A stretch of DNA of 51,714 bases, from positions 1 through 51,714 of the IMG/VR virus record IMGVR_UViG_3300043448_000382. One strand, given 5' to 3'. Origin of the DNA: a virus. Shown here piece by piece: positions 1 to 8,378 of the stretch. Positions within the stretch are counted from its first letter, which is position 1; each line of letters starts with the position of its first letter. Below the pieces are notes generated by a model. The model did no database searches. It saw only the letters and a list, made by a program, of their open reading frames with translations, and was not told the origin of the DNA. Both the position numbers and the translations under genes were made by a program.

Positions 1-7
1 TAGTGAA

Positions 8-1024
8 ATGGTTATAATGAACAAAGAAATGGCTGACAAGGCCAAAGTAAGTGCTGAACGAAACGCCTCAAATTCTAAAGAATTTAACTCTGAACGTGAA
101 AAAAATATAAAGCGACAAACTGAATCTCAAATGGTTCCAAAAGAAGGTGGAATCAAAGAAACACAAATTAAGCTTATTGAAACACAACTTGAAGTACAAA
201 CTGCATTTCAAACACTAGTAAAATTAATTGCGGATTATGTAAATCCAGCTTTTACGTATATGTTAAAAGGTTTAGATCAACTAACCCAAGGTTTGATGTC
301 AACACTTTCTCATTTAGGTGTTGTAGATGCAGACTTTCCGTATATGTTTAAAGACGCCGGTGAACTTAATAAAATTTTATTAGAGAAGCAGGGCAGGCTT
401 GTTGATTTGCAAAAAGATAAAGAGCAGACTACAAAATTAGAAGCACTGGGTATTGATTTAAGTAAACCAGCAGACGTAGTAAAAAAGGCATATGTTGATC
501 AACAAATAAAATTACAAGAAAAAGAAATAGATGCACTTAAAAAACGGTTAAAGGCATTAACAGGTAGTGATAGACCTAATCTTTCTCCACCAGTTTCAAC
601 AAGTGGCAGTGCTAATGGAACAGGTGGTGGAGATTTTTCAACAACCAATAATTTAAATTTTGGTATATCATCAGGGCCTACTGAGGGATATAATGGATTT
701 TTAAATGATGACCTTCAAGCAGTTGTACCGTTACCAGATGGCAAAAGCATACCAGTTAGTTTTAAAAATCTACCTAGCGAGCTATTAAGTAAACGAAAAA
801 ATCCATTATCTCAGTCTGATGATATAGCTAGTTTACTTAGTGGATATGCAGCATCAATGGTCAATAATATAAATCAAACAAACACCGTGAGTTTTAATCA
901 AACTGCTAATGATGATAAAAGTGGAATTATCAACTTAGTAGCAAGTAAAATGGACACACTGTTAGATAACATTTCAAAAAATAATCAATTACAAAATGAT
1001 ATGTTGGTATACCTAAAGAGATAA
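8..1024 (+). CDS. Unrecognised virion-type protein, possibly 5'-truncated
   Basis: I do not recognise a family. The frame stays open to the window edge (the two codons before the ATG are sense), so the true start may lie upstream; a second ATG lies three codons in. The 338-residue product has a charged, lysine/glutamate-rich start, a hydrophobic helical stretch around residues 65-106, and a predicted coiled coil around 120-185 rich in K, E and L. A Ser/Thr/Gly/Asn-rich linker follows (about 190-220). The C-terminus (K.DTLLDNISKNN....D...Y) resembles the end of the next protein (KIDTL..KISESN...D..LY), which lies 3 bases downstream. That resemblance, the coiled coil and the neighbourhood suggest a tail or tape-measure-associated protein. 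This is inference only. Confidence 0.6.
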   Translation: MVIMNKEMADKAKVSAERNASNSKEFNSEREKNIKRQTESQMVPKEGGIKETQIKLIETQLEVQTAFQTLVKLIADYVNPAFTYMLKGLDQLTQGLMSTLSHLGVVDADFPYMFKDAGELNKILLEKQGRLVDLQKDKEQTTKLEALGIDLSKPADVVKKAYVDQQIKLQEKEIDALKKRLKALTGSDRPNLSPPVSTSGSANGTGGGDFSTTNNLNFGISSGPTEGYNGFLNDDLQAVVPLPDGKSIPVSFKNLPSELLSKRKNPLSQSDDIASLLSGYAASMVNNINQTNTVSFNQTANDDKSGIINLVASKMDTLLDNISKNNQLQNDMLVYLKR

Positions 1025-1027
1025 TTT

Positions 1028-3583
1028 ATGGCAGATAACGCATCAGATTCAGTACAAGAAATTACCTCTGCGCTTAAGAGATACAATAATGCAGTAAGTT
1101 CTGTGGGAAATTCTGCACGTGGACTGGACAGCGCACTTTCTAGTTTAAAAGATACCATAGGAGCAACAACTACAGCATTGTTATCAAGTGATGCATCATT
1201 TACAAAATGGACAAAATCTGTTGATGATTCAACAAAATTTTTAAAACGAACAGCAATATTTTCACTTGAAAAGTTACCCGGCACAAGATTCGCAGTAGAA
1301 ACTTTAATTGCATCAGCTAAAGGACTAGTTACGGCGGTTCTTGAAAGCAATGATGCACAAGTTCAAGCATTTGATACTGTTTCAAAATTTGGAATAGGAG
1401 TAGGAACAAGTGTAGAAGGGTTAACGAAAATAATTAATGAAGCAGGATTTTGGTCAAAAAATAATGCGGGTTTAATTAAATCATACGAAAAATTAGGAAC
1501 TAAATTAACTGGATTAGGAGAAACATCTAATTCAGGAGCAAAAGAATTCAGTAAAATTGTAAGAACAGGTGATGGTGTAGTTAGTGAATTCATGAGGTTA
1601 GGAGTTAGCCAAAATGATTTAGTAACTTTACAGGCTGACTATGTATCAATGTCACAAAACTTAGGATCAAGGTATGCAAAAAATGATGAAAAAATGAGAG
1701 ATGAAAGCCGAGCTTATGTAACTTCACTTGTTGGTTTATCAAGATTAACTGGTGATAGTGTTACAGAAATATCGGCTAGAATTGCGGAGCAGGCAAGAGA
1801 TGCAGCATTTGGAACAAGATTACTTCAACTAAGAAAAACAGCGCAAGGTAAAATTATAGCAGACAGATATTCACAGGCTGAAGCTATTTCAAAAACATTC
1901 TTTGGGCCTGAAATGGCAAAAGCGGTAAGAGATTTTCTTGCAACTGGTACTGCAACTACTAAAGAGGGAGAGGCATTATTAGCGCAAACTAAGGGGAAAA
2001 TATTTCAATATAAAGCAGATTTGGATGCAGGAAGAATTACAACTCTAGAGTTTAATCAATTAATTGGAAAATCTGCTAAAGAATTTGAAAAACAAAATAG
2101 AAGATCATTAATACAAAGTACAGATTTTCAAACTAAAACTCTCACTAGTATTCAAGTGTTAGAAGGTGCCGACAAATTAGAAAGTATTAGAAGTTTACAA
2201 GACATTAATGCAGAAATAGAAGCTTATAAGAAAGGACAAAAAAATGGAGAAAAGGTCAACGATGCATTAAAAGATGTGCAAATTGCAAGTTTTGAGTTGG
2301 CTCAAAGCTCAGGTATAGCAAAAGACAAACTTGTTGCACTAATACAAGAACCGGTAAATGGAACCTTAAGAAAATTAGCAGATTTTGTTAAACAAACCGC
2401 TATTGGTACTATCAGATTAGGTGCTTGGATGTTGGGCTTAGATAGTAGCAAAATTGATGAAGCATTAGTGGCGTTAGGTGACACATCACAGATTAAAAGT
2501 TACATTCAAAATTTAAACAAATCTATTAATGAAACAGACCTTCAAATTAAAAAACAAGAATCATTTGCTAATTTTCAAAAAGAAAATGACAGAAAGTTAC
2601 AGGCTGCTATACAAAAACAAAAACAACTTCAGTCTAAAATTTCACAGTCACCTGCAGATAAAGCTAGATTAACCGAAGAATTAACAACGACAGAATCAGA
2701 TATAAGAAAATATCAAGAAACTATACAGACTAGTAAAAAAGAAGAAAAAGAAAAATTTGGACAAACATCTGACGAATTACAAACAAAACGTGAAGATTTA
2801 ATCAAACGTAAGAAAGTTGCTGAAGGTCAAAAAGCAGAAAGTGACCGTGCAGAAACAAGGAAAACAACAGCATACAAAACTTACATTGATGGTAAGGGTT
2901 CTGATTACGAACGTTGGACCCAAGTTAAACCTGATTTTCAACAAAAAGTATTATCAATGGCTCAAAAATACTTTGAGTTAACTGGACAAAAATTACATGT
3001 TACCAGCTCATATCGTTCAGATGAAGAACAATTAGATATGTACAATGAGTGGCGTGCCGCAGGTGGACGTTACCCACACGAAACAAATCCAAACCCTAAA
3101 GTTAAAACTAGTAAGTATGGTTGGTTGTATATGCCAGCAAAATCGCCTGGTGGTCATGGGAGAGGTACAGCAGTTGATATAAATCAGGATCAATTAGATT
3201 GGTTAGAAAAAAATGGATTACTTGATGAGTATAACTTACGCAGACATTATCCTATAGCAGACGACCCTGTACATGTAATGCCAAAAGCAAGAATGGGTGG
3301 CATTTTTCAGGGCGGAGACTGGATTGATATGCACGGAACAGAGGCAAAAATACCCTTTAATGGTGCTATTCCTATAGAATTAAAGCAGTCTGGAAACATG
3401 AATGATTTTTCAAACATTAGAAGCACTATCACAAAACCAAATATTCGTACTCCTTCAGCTCCTGTAAAACCAAAATCAGACGAACTTGCTACTGTTTTAC
3501 TTGATAAAATAGATACTCTTACCCGCAAAATATCAGAAAGTAATAGCATTTACAGTGATATTAAACTGTACATGAGCAATTAA
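1028..3583 (+). CDS. Tail tape-measure-like protein with C-terminal M15/VanY-type peptidase domain
   Basis: The product has 851 residues. The N-terminal two thirds are mostly helical: Ser/Thr/Lys-rich at the start, hydrophobic stretches around 90-130 and near 440-480, then a long coiled coil around 490-620. This is the usual look of a phage tape measure, which fixes tail length and threads through the tail tube. The C-terminal part carries an M15 D-Ala-D-Ala peptidase signature: SSYRSDEEQ at about 660-668, HGRGTAVDIN from His710 to Asp717 (two predicted zinc ligands), and DPVHVMP with His749 as the likely third ligand. Such domains on tape measures are known to cut peptidoglycan during DNA entry. 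The gene starts 3 bases after its neighbour and lies just upstream of the portal gene. The peptidase call is firm on motifs; the tape-measure call rests on architecture and position. Confidence 0.75.
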   Translation: MADNASDSVQEITSALKRYNNAVSSVGNSARGLDSALSSLKDTIGATTTALLSSDASFTKWTKSVDDSTKFLKRTAIFSLEKLPGTRFAVETLIASAKGLVTAVLESNDAQVQAFDTVSKFGIGVGTSVEGLTKIINEAGFWSKNNAGLIKSYEKLGTKLTGLGETSNSGAKEFSKIVRTGDGVVSEFMRLGVSQNDLVTLQADYVSMSQNLGSRYAKNDEKMRDESRAYVTSLVGLSRLTGDSVTEISARIAEQARDAAFGTRLLQLRKTAQGKIIADRYSQAEAISKTFFGPEMAKAVRDFLATGTATTKEGEALLAQTKGKIFQYKADLDAGRITTLEFNQLIGKSAKEFEKQNRRSLIQSTDFQTKTLTSIQVLEGADKLESIRSLQDINAEIEAYKKGQKNGEKVNDALKDVQIASFELAQSSGIAKDKLVALIQEPVNGTLRKLADFVKQTAIGTIRLGAWMLGLDSSKIDEALVALGDTSQIKSYIQNLNKSINETDLQIKKQESFANFQKENDRKLQAAIQKQKQLQSKISQSPADKARLTEELTTTESDIRKYQETIQTSKKEEKEKFGQTSDELQTKREDLIKRKKVAEGQKAESDRAETRKTTAYKTYIDGKGSDYERWTQVKPDFQQKVLSMAQKYFELTGQKLHVTSSYRSDEEQLDMYNEWRAAGGRYPHETNPNPKVKTSKYGWLYMPAKSPGGHGRGTAVDINQDQLDWLEKNGLLDEYNLRRHYPIADDPVHVMPKARMGGIFQGGDWIDMHGTEAKIPFNGAIPIELKQSGNMNDFSNIRSTITKPNIRTPSAPVKPKSDELATVLLDKIDTLTRKISESNSIYSDIKLYMSN

Positions 3584-3598
3584 TACTAAATACTAATC

Positions 3599-5374
3599 AT
3601 GGCATATAAAAAACGTTTTTCTACTGTAAACACTACAGGTCAACTCAGTCCTATTTCAGGTAACAACAGTAATAGTGGCGCTTGGAACGGACCTGGCTAT
3701 AACAATGAGCAAACTGGCGGCTGGAATAACGCAGAGTTTGGTTACAAAAATTACATGAGTAGACTTCCTGAAGTCTATACTGGTCACCCAAATCGTGTAG
3801 AGCGTTATAACCAATATGAAATGATGGATGTAGACGCTGAAATTAATGCTTGTTTGGACATCATTGCAGAGTTTAGCACACAGAGGAATGAACATAATAA
3901 TACACCTTTTAGTCTAGAATTTAAAGAAGATCCAACTCCTCACGAAGTAGAATTATTAAAAAAGCAGTTACAGCAATGGTGTAAACTCAATGATTTTGAC
4001 AATAGAATATTTAAAATTTTTAGAAATACAATCAAGTACGGAGATCAATTCTTTATACGTGATCCAGAAAACTTTAAACTTTACTGGGTAGATGCAACAA
4101 AAGTAGGTAAAGTTATTGTGAATGAAAGTGAAGGTAAGTTACCTGAACAATATGTAGTTAAGGATATAAACGTTAACTTGCAAAACTTAACAATAGCAGC
4201 AAAAACTACCACAGACTTTCAGGCCCAACCACCAACAGCAGGATATAGTGCACCATACAGCTATACAGTACCAAACGAACCTTACGGTACTACAGGAAGC
4301 AGATTTAGTTTAGGACAAAATGAAGCAGCAATAGATGCTAAACATGTGGTTCATCTAAGTTTGACAGAGGGATTAGATAGATATTGGCCGTTTGGGCAGA
4401 GTATTTTAGAGAGTATTTTCAAAGTTTACAAACAAAAAGAATTGTTAGAAGATGCTATATTAATCTATCGTGTTAGTCGTGCGCCCGAACGTAGAGTGTT
4501 TAAAATTGACGTTGGAAACATGCCAAGTCATATGGCTATGGCATTCGTTGACCGTGTAAAAAATGAGATCCATCAGCGCAGAATACCTACTTCTCAGGGT
4601 GGTTCTAGCGTGTTAGATGCTACGTATAATCCATTAAGTATTAATGAAGATTATTTCTTTCCAACTACTGCTGACGGTAGAGGTAGCACCGTAGAGATGC
4701 TACAGGGCGGACAAAACTTAGGTGAAATTGACGATTTAAAGTATTTTAATAATAGATTAGCACGTGGATTGCGTGTGCCTAGTAGCTATTTACCAACTGG
4801 ACCTGATGATGGTCAAGTACCATTAAATGACGGTCGTGTTGGAACAGCAATGATACAAGAGTTCCGCTTCAATCAATATTGTGAGAGATTACAGAACTAT
4901 ATCGCTCAAAAACTAGACGATGAGTTTAAGTTATTTTTGCGTTGGAGAGGATTTAATATTGATAGTGGATTATTCAACATTAAGTTTAATGCTCCACAAA
5001 ACTTTGCAGCATATCGTCAAAGTGAGTTAGACAAAGATCGTGTTGCTACTTTCTCAACGATGGAAGCCTTTCCCTATATAAGTAAACGTTTTGCATTACA
5101 AAGATTCTTAGGATTAACTGAGGAAGAGATTACAGAAAATGAACGCATGTGGGAAGAGGAACGTGAATCCGAAGTCACAGACGATGCAAAAGGCAGTGAT
5201 CTACGTAGTATTGGAATAAGTGCAGGTGACATTGATACTGATTTAGAAACAGCAGAAGGTATGGAGGGAGAAGAAGGTATGCCTCCACCTGAGGTAGCAC
5301 CTGGTGTCGCAGGTCCTCAAGCAATGCCCGGTGGCGGAGTCCCAGCTGCAGCGGCTCCGGCCCCAGCGATGTAA
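3599..5374 (+). CDS. 20: Portal vertex protein, T4 gp20 family
   Basis: The 591-residue product matches the T4 gp20 portal family, which forms the dodecameric DNA gateway at one capsid vertex, nucleates head assembly and docks the packaging motor and neck. Recognisable are the N-terminal region with MDVDAEINACLDIIAEFST (about residues 76-94), then FKIFRNTIKYGDQFFIRDP, a central part with ILIYRVSRAPERRVFKIDVG, and YFNNRLARGLRVPSSYLP. T4 gp20 has 524 residues; the excess here is mainly an Asn/Gly-rich start and an acidic, then Pro/Ala/Gly-rich tail after about residue 525. The gene is first in the order portal, core proteins, protease, scaffold, capsid, which independently supports the call. 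It starts with ATG after a 15-base gap. Confidence 0.95.
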   Translation: MAYKKRFSTVNTTGQLSPISGNNSNSGAWNGPGYNNEQTGGWNNAEFGYKNYMSRLPEVYTGHPNRVERYNQYEMMDVDAEINACLDIIAEFSTQRNEHNNTPFSLEFKEDPTPHEVELLKKQLQQWCKLNDFDNRIFKIFRNTIKYGDQFFIRDPENFKLYWVDATKVGKVIVNESEGKLPEQYVVKDINVNLQNLTIAAKTTTDFQAQPPTAGYSAPYSYTVPNEPYGTTGSRFSLGQNEAAIDAKHVVHLSLTEGLDRYWPFGQSILESIFKVYKQKELLEDAILIYRVSRAPERRVFKIDVGNMPSHMAMAFVDRVKNEIHQRRIPTSQGGSSVLDATYNPLSINEDYFFPTTADGRGSTVEMLQGGQNLGEIDDLKYFNNRLARGLRVPSSYLPTGPDDGQVPLNDGRVGTAMIQEFRFNQYCERLQNYIAQKLDDEFKLFLRWRGFNIDSGLFNIKFNAPQNFAAYRQSELDKDRVATFSTMEAFPYISKRFALQRFLGLTEEEITENERMWEEERESEVTDDAKGSDLRSIGISAGDIDTDLETAEGMEGEEGMPPPEVAPGVAGPQAMPGGGVPAAAAPAPAM

Positions 5375-5389
5375 GATAAATATTATATT

Positions 5390-5608
5390 ATGAAACTTTT
5401 TGAAATGTTCAATCCAGCGGTACCCGGTTATCAAGACACTGAATCTGATAACAGTAAACCTAAATGGAAAGAAAGCCGTAAAACAAAACTAACATTACGT
5501 CAAATTAGAAAATTACGTAAAATGCTTGATGTTAGAAATTTTGAAAAGGCAAAAAATTTAGAAAAAGTTAGAAAGCAGTATAAACCAGCAGCACCTCCCC
5601 CAGCCTAA
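5390..5608 (+). CDS. Small basic protein of the head cluster (hypothetical)
   Basis: This 72-residue, strongly basic protein has a predicted helical core (TLRQIRKLRKMLDVRNFEKA, then KNLEKVRKQY) and a Pro/Ala-rich end. It sits between the portal and the acidic core protein, where T4 carries the small prohead-core genes 67 and 68. Position suggests a head-assembly role, but its charge is opposite to that of gp67 and I cannot assign it by sequence. Its start follows the portal stop by 15 bases, and it is followed by a strong hairpin terminator, so it is probably cotranscribed with the portal gene. Confidence 0.7.
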   Translation: MKLFEMFNPAVPGYQDTESDNSKPKWKESRKTKLTLRQIRKLRKMLDVRNFEKAKNLEKVRKQYKPAAPPPA

Positions 5609-5633
5609 AATTCTATATTCTACAAAAAAACGT

Positions 5634-5664
5634 AAAAAAATAGCACATTTTGTGCTGTTTTTTT
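5634..5664 (+). terminator. Rho-independent terminator after portal/small-protein unit
   Basis: A perfect 6-bp inverted repeat, AGCACA / TGTGCT with a 3-base loop (5642-5656), is preceded by a run of seven A and followed by G and a run of seven T. The A and T runs can extend the stem, so it might act in both directions. It separates the portal unit from the core/protease/scaffold/capsid unit. Confidence 0.85.
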
Positions 5665-5672
5665 ATATACCC

Positions 5673-5680
5673 AATAAATA
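5673..5680 (+). promoter_or_regulatory. Candidate T4-type late promoter
   Basis: AATAAATA lies just after the terminator and 36 bases before the acidic core gene. It differs by one base from the T4 late-promoter element TATAAATA, which is read by a gp55/gp33-type sigma and coactivator in T4. Placement at the head of the capsid unit, with room for a leader and an AAAGGAG ribosome site at 5701-5707, supports it. In AT-rich DNA such an octamer can occur by chance. Confidence 0.45.
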
Positions 5681-5716
5681 ACTATTACAAAGCCATTTCT
5701 AAAGGAGAAATTTACA

Positions 5717-6577
5717 ATGGATAACAGAAAATTTGAACAACTTATTGAGTTAATTATCAATGAGAATGAAGAACAAGCACGTGCATTATTTCACGATATA
5801 GTGGTTGAAAAATCAAGAGAAATATATGAGTCAATAATGGACGAAGAAGCAATGGCAGAAGATATGTCCGGCGGTCTACTAGATGAAATTGAATCAGATG
5901 TAATGTCTGATGAAGAAGGTATGAGCGAAGAAGAGGATGAATTTGCCGACATCGAAATAGATGACGAAGAAGGTTTTGGCGATGAAGATGAATCAGAAGA
6001 TTTAGAAGATCGTGTCGTTGACCTCGAAGATAAACTTGATCAGTTGATGGCTGAGTTTGAAGAAATTATGGGTCACGATGACGACATGGGTGACGACATG
6101 GGCGATATGGGTGACGACATGGGCGACATGGACGATGAAGATATGATGGAAGCTCGTCATAGTGATGATGACGAAGAAGACGTTACCGAATCAGAAGAAG
6201 ATGATGAAGAATCAGTAGAAGAAAGCCTAGAAGAATCTGTACAATTAACAAAAGTACCAGGTTTGTATGACAGCAAAATTGGTGGTGATAATGGTGCACA
6301 GTCAAAGAGCCCAACACTAACAAAGCCAAAAGTTACACAAACAGGTGCTAAGCCAGTTAACTTCAGTGGCGAAAGCTCAACAGGTGGAACAAAAGGTGGA
6401 TTAGCAAGTCCTGACACTAAAGATGTAGAACATGCATCACAGTGGAAGAATCGTCCATCACAGAAAGGCATGAACTTAGAAAAAGCTCCTAGCCCAAAAC
6501 ATGGAGATAATGGATCAAATACTAAGAGTCCACTAGGTGAGAGCAAGAAGTCTGTAAAAAAGATTATTAAGAAATAA
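5717..6577 (+). CDS. Acidic prohead core protein, gp67-like (expanded)
   Basis: The 286-residue product begins with a helical segment (FEQLIELIINENEEQARALF, then HDIVVEKSREIYESIM) that resembles the start of T4 gp67, the internal prohead core peptide. It continues into a very acidic stretch (about 40-160) dominated by Asp and Glu, with Met-Gly-Asp repeats (DDMGDMGDD, about 121-142). The C-terminal third (about 165-286) is Lys/Ser/Gly/Pro-rich and ends KKSVKKIIKK. T4 gp67 has only 80 residues, so this would be a strongly enlarged form. It sits directly before the protease gene and has a good AAAGGAG site. A core or scaffold role is inferred from the N-terminal likeness, charge and position. 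It could instead correspond to gp68 or be unique to this group. Confidence 0.6.
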   Translation: MDNRKFEQLIELIINENEEQARALFHDIVVEKSREIYESIMDEEAMAEDMSGGLLDEIESDVMSDEEGMSEEEDEFADIEIDDEEGFGDEDESEDLEDRVVDLEDKLDQLMAEFEEIMGHDDDMGDDMGDMGDDMGDMDDEDMMEARHSDDDEEDVTESEEDDEESVEESLEESVQLTKVPGLYDSKIGGDNGAQSKSPTLTKPKVTQTGAKPVNFSGESSTGGTKGGLASPDTKDVEHASQWKNRPSQKGMNLEKAPSPKHGDNGSNTKSPLGESKKSVKKIIKK

Positions 6578-6592
6578 GGAACTCTAAAGCAA

Positions 6593-7225
6593 ATGGCTTT
6601 GTATCTTAGAGAAAATCTGACCTTCGACCGCGCTAACATCGTGGTCGAAAGTATCTCAGATGGGGACAAAAAGAACCTTTATATGAAAGGTGTCTTTATT
6701 CAAGGTGGAGTAAAAAACGCCAATGAGCGTGTTTACCCAGTCGATCAAATTGAGTCAGCAGTTGAACAACTCAATGAGCAAATTATGAATGGTAACAGTG
6801 TTTTAGGTGAAGTTGACCATCCAGACGATTTAAAAATCAATCTAGACCGTGTAAGTCACATGATAACAAACATGTGGATGGATGGTCCTAATGGTTTTGG
6901 CAAGTTAAAAATATTACCTACTCCAATGGGACAACTTGTTTCAACGATGTTAGAGAGTGGTGTAAAACTAGGTGTTAGTAGTAGAGGAAGCGGAAACGTT
7001 GATGATGCTACTGGTAAGGTTAGTGACTTTGAAATAGTCACTGTGGATATTGTCGCACAGCCTAGTGCTCCTAATGCATACCCAAAAGCAATTTATGAAG
7101 GCATGATGAATATGAAGCATGGTCATAAGTTACTTGGTATTGCAAAAGATGCACAAAACGACAAAAAAGTACAGAGATACCTGAAAGACGAAGTGGTTCG
7201 TCTTATCAAGGACCTCAAGCTATAA
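6593..7225 (+). CDS. 21: Prohead core protease, T4 gp21 family
   Basis: The 210-residue product matches the T4 gp21 serine protease, which sits in the prohead, cleaves core and capsid proteins after [LI]-x-E, and destroys the scaffold to make room for DNA. Diagnostic segments are GGVKNANERVYPVDQI (about 38-53), GEVDHPDD with the likely catalytic His76, and GVSSRGSG with the catalytic Ser at 129 or 130. VDIVAQPSAPNAYP (about 151-164) carries the conserved Asp152. The length equals that of T4 gp21 (about 212). It starts 15 bases after the core gene and is followed 12 bases later by the scaffold gene. Confidence 0.95.
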   Translation: MALYLRENLTFDRANIVVESISDGDKKNLYMKGVFIQGGVKNANERVYPVDQIESAVEQLNEQIMNGNSVLGEVDHPDDLKINLDRVSHMITNMWMDGPNGFGKLKILPTPMGQLVSTMLESGVKLGVSSRGSGNVDDATGKVSDFEIVTVDIVAQPSAPNAYPKAIYEGMMNMKHGHKLLGIAKDAQNDKKVQRYLKDEVVRLIKDLKL

Positions 7226-7237
7226 GGGGAATCAAGC

Positions 7238-8344
7238 ATGTTTGATGCTATTAAACCATTACTTGAGAGCGGAATTATCAATGAAGAAACCAGCCAAGCA
7301 ATTAATGAGGCATGGGAATCTAAGTTGAATGAGGCTCGTGAGCAAGTACGTGCAGAATTACACGAAGAATTCGCACAAAGATATGAGCATGATAAGAATG
7401 TAATGGTGGAAGCCCTTGATAAAATGGTAACTGCAAATCTAGAGGAAGAGATTCAAGAATTCTATTCCGAAAGACAAGCAATGAACGAAGACCGCGTAAA
7501 AGCACAGATCAAGTTACGTGAAAATGCTGCAAAATTTAATGACTTTATGGTTACTAAGTTAGCAGAAGAAATCAAAGAATTACGTAATGATCGTAAACTA
7601 CAGTTAGAAGGTCAAGAAAAACTTGAGCAATTTGTTGTTCACGCCTTAGCACGTGAAATAAAAGAATTTGCGCAAGACAAACAAGCTGTAGTTGAAGCAA
7701 AGGTTAAGTTAGTTGCTGAAGGACGCAAACAATTAGAATTACTGAAGAACAAATTTGTTACAGAAAGTTCTAAGCGTTTAAATTCCGCTGTTACTAATCA
7801 CCTCAAGGGTGAGTTAGGTCAATTGAAAGAAGATATCAAAATTGCACGTGAAAACAATTTTGGTCGTAAGATTTTTGAAGCATATGCTAGTGAGTACAGT
7901 TCAACACATCTCAATGAGAAGGCTGACACACGTAGTTTACTATCAATGCTAGAAGAAAAAGATCGTCAATTGGCAGAATCCGCCGAAAGAATCAATAAGG
8001 CGAAAGTCTTAATTGAAAGTAAGGAACAAGAAGTTCGTGTTATTAAAGAATCCAATGAGCGCAATAAGATCATGGGTGAATTGCTATCAACTCTAAATGA
8101 GGAGAAAGCAGGTTTAATGAAGAACTTATTGGAAAGCGTACAGACACCACGTCTGCAGAACGCTTTTGACAAGTATCTTCCAGCAGTACTCAATACTGGA
8201 TCAGAAAAGCCTGTTACTAAAAAGGCTATGATTAATGAATCAGTAAAAGAAGTAACTGGAGATAAAGCTGCAATCAAACCAAAAGTTGATGATGAGTCAC
8301 ATCGTGACAATGTAATCGATATTAAGCGTTTGGCAGGGCTTTAA
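7238..8344 (+). CDS. 22: Prohead scaffold core protein, T4 gp22 family
   Basis: The product has 368 residues, is almost wholly helical and is rich in E, K, A, L and Q, with coiled-coil-like heptads over about 20-310. The N-terminus (LLESGIINEETSQAINEAWE) is typical of gp22 proteins. gp22 forms the internal scaffold around which gp23 assembles and is later degraded by gp21. Several L-x-E or I-x-E sites that would suit gp21 are visible. T4 gp22 has 269 residues, so this one is longer. It lies between protease and capsid, as expected, with a GGGGA ribosome site before the ATG. Confidence 0.9.
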   Translation: MFDAIKPLLESGIINEETSQAINEAWESKLNEAREQVRAELHEEFAQRYEHDKNVMVEALDKMVTANLEEEIQEFYSERQAMNEDRVKAQIKLRENAAKFNDFMVTKLAEEIKELRNDRKLQLEGQEKLEQFVVHALAREIKEFAQDKQAVVEAKVKLVAEGRKQLELLKNKFVTESSKRLNSAVTNHLKGELGQLKEDIKIARENNFGRKIFEAYASEYSSTHLNEKADTRSLLSMLEEKDRQLAESAERINKAKVLIESKEQEVRVIKESNERNKIMGELLSTLNEEKAGLMKNLLESVQTPRLQNAFDKYLPAVLNTGSEKPVTKKAMINESVKEVTGDKAAIKPKVDDESHRDNVIDIKRLAGL

Positions 8345-8378
8345 AATAAAAAGACATTAGATTAGGAGAAATATAATT

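Noticed and set aside
3585-3592. ACTAAATA as a late promoter for the portal gene, and GATAAATA at 5375-5382 for the small basic gene
   Set aside because: Both lie only 6-7 bases before the start codon, so transcription would begin at or inside the gene. Chance matches are likely in AT-rich gaps.
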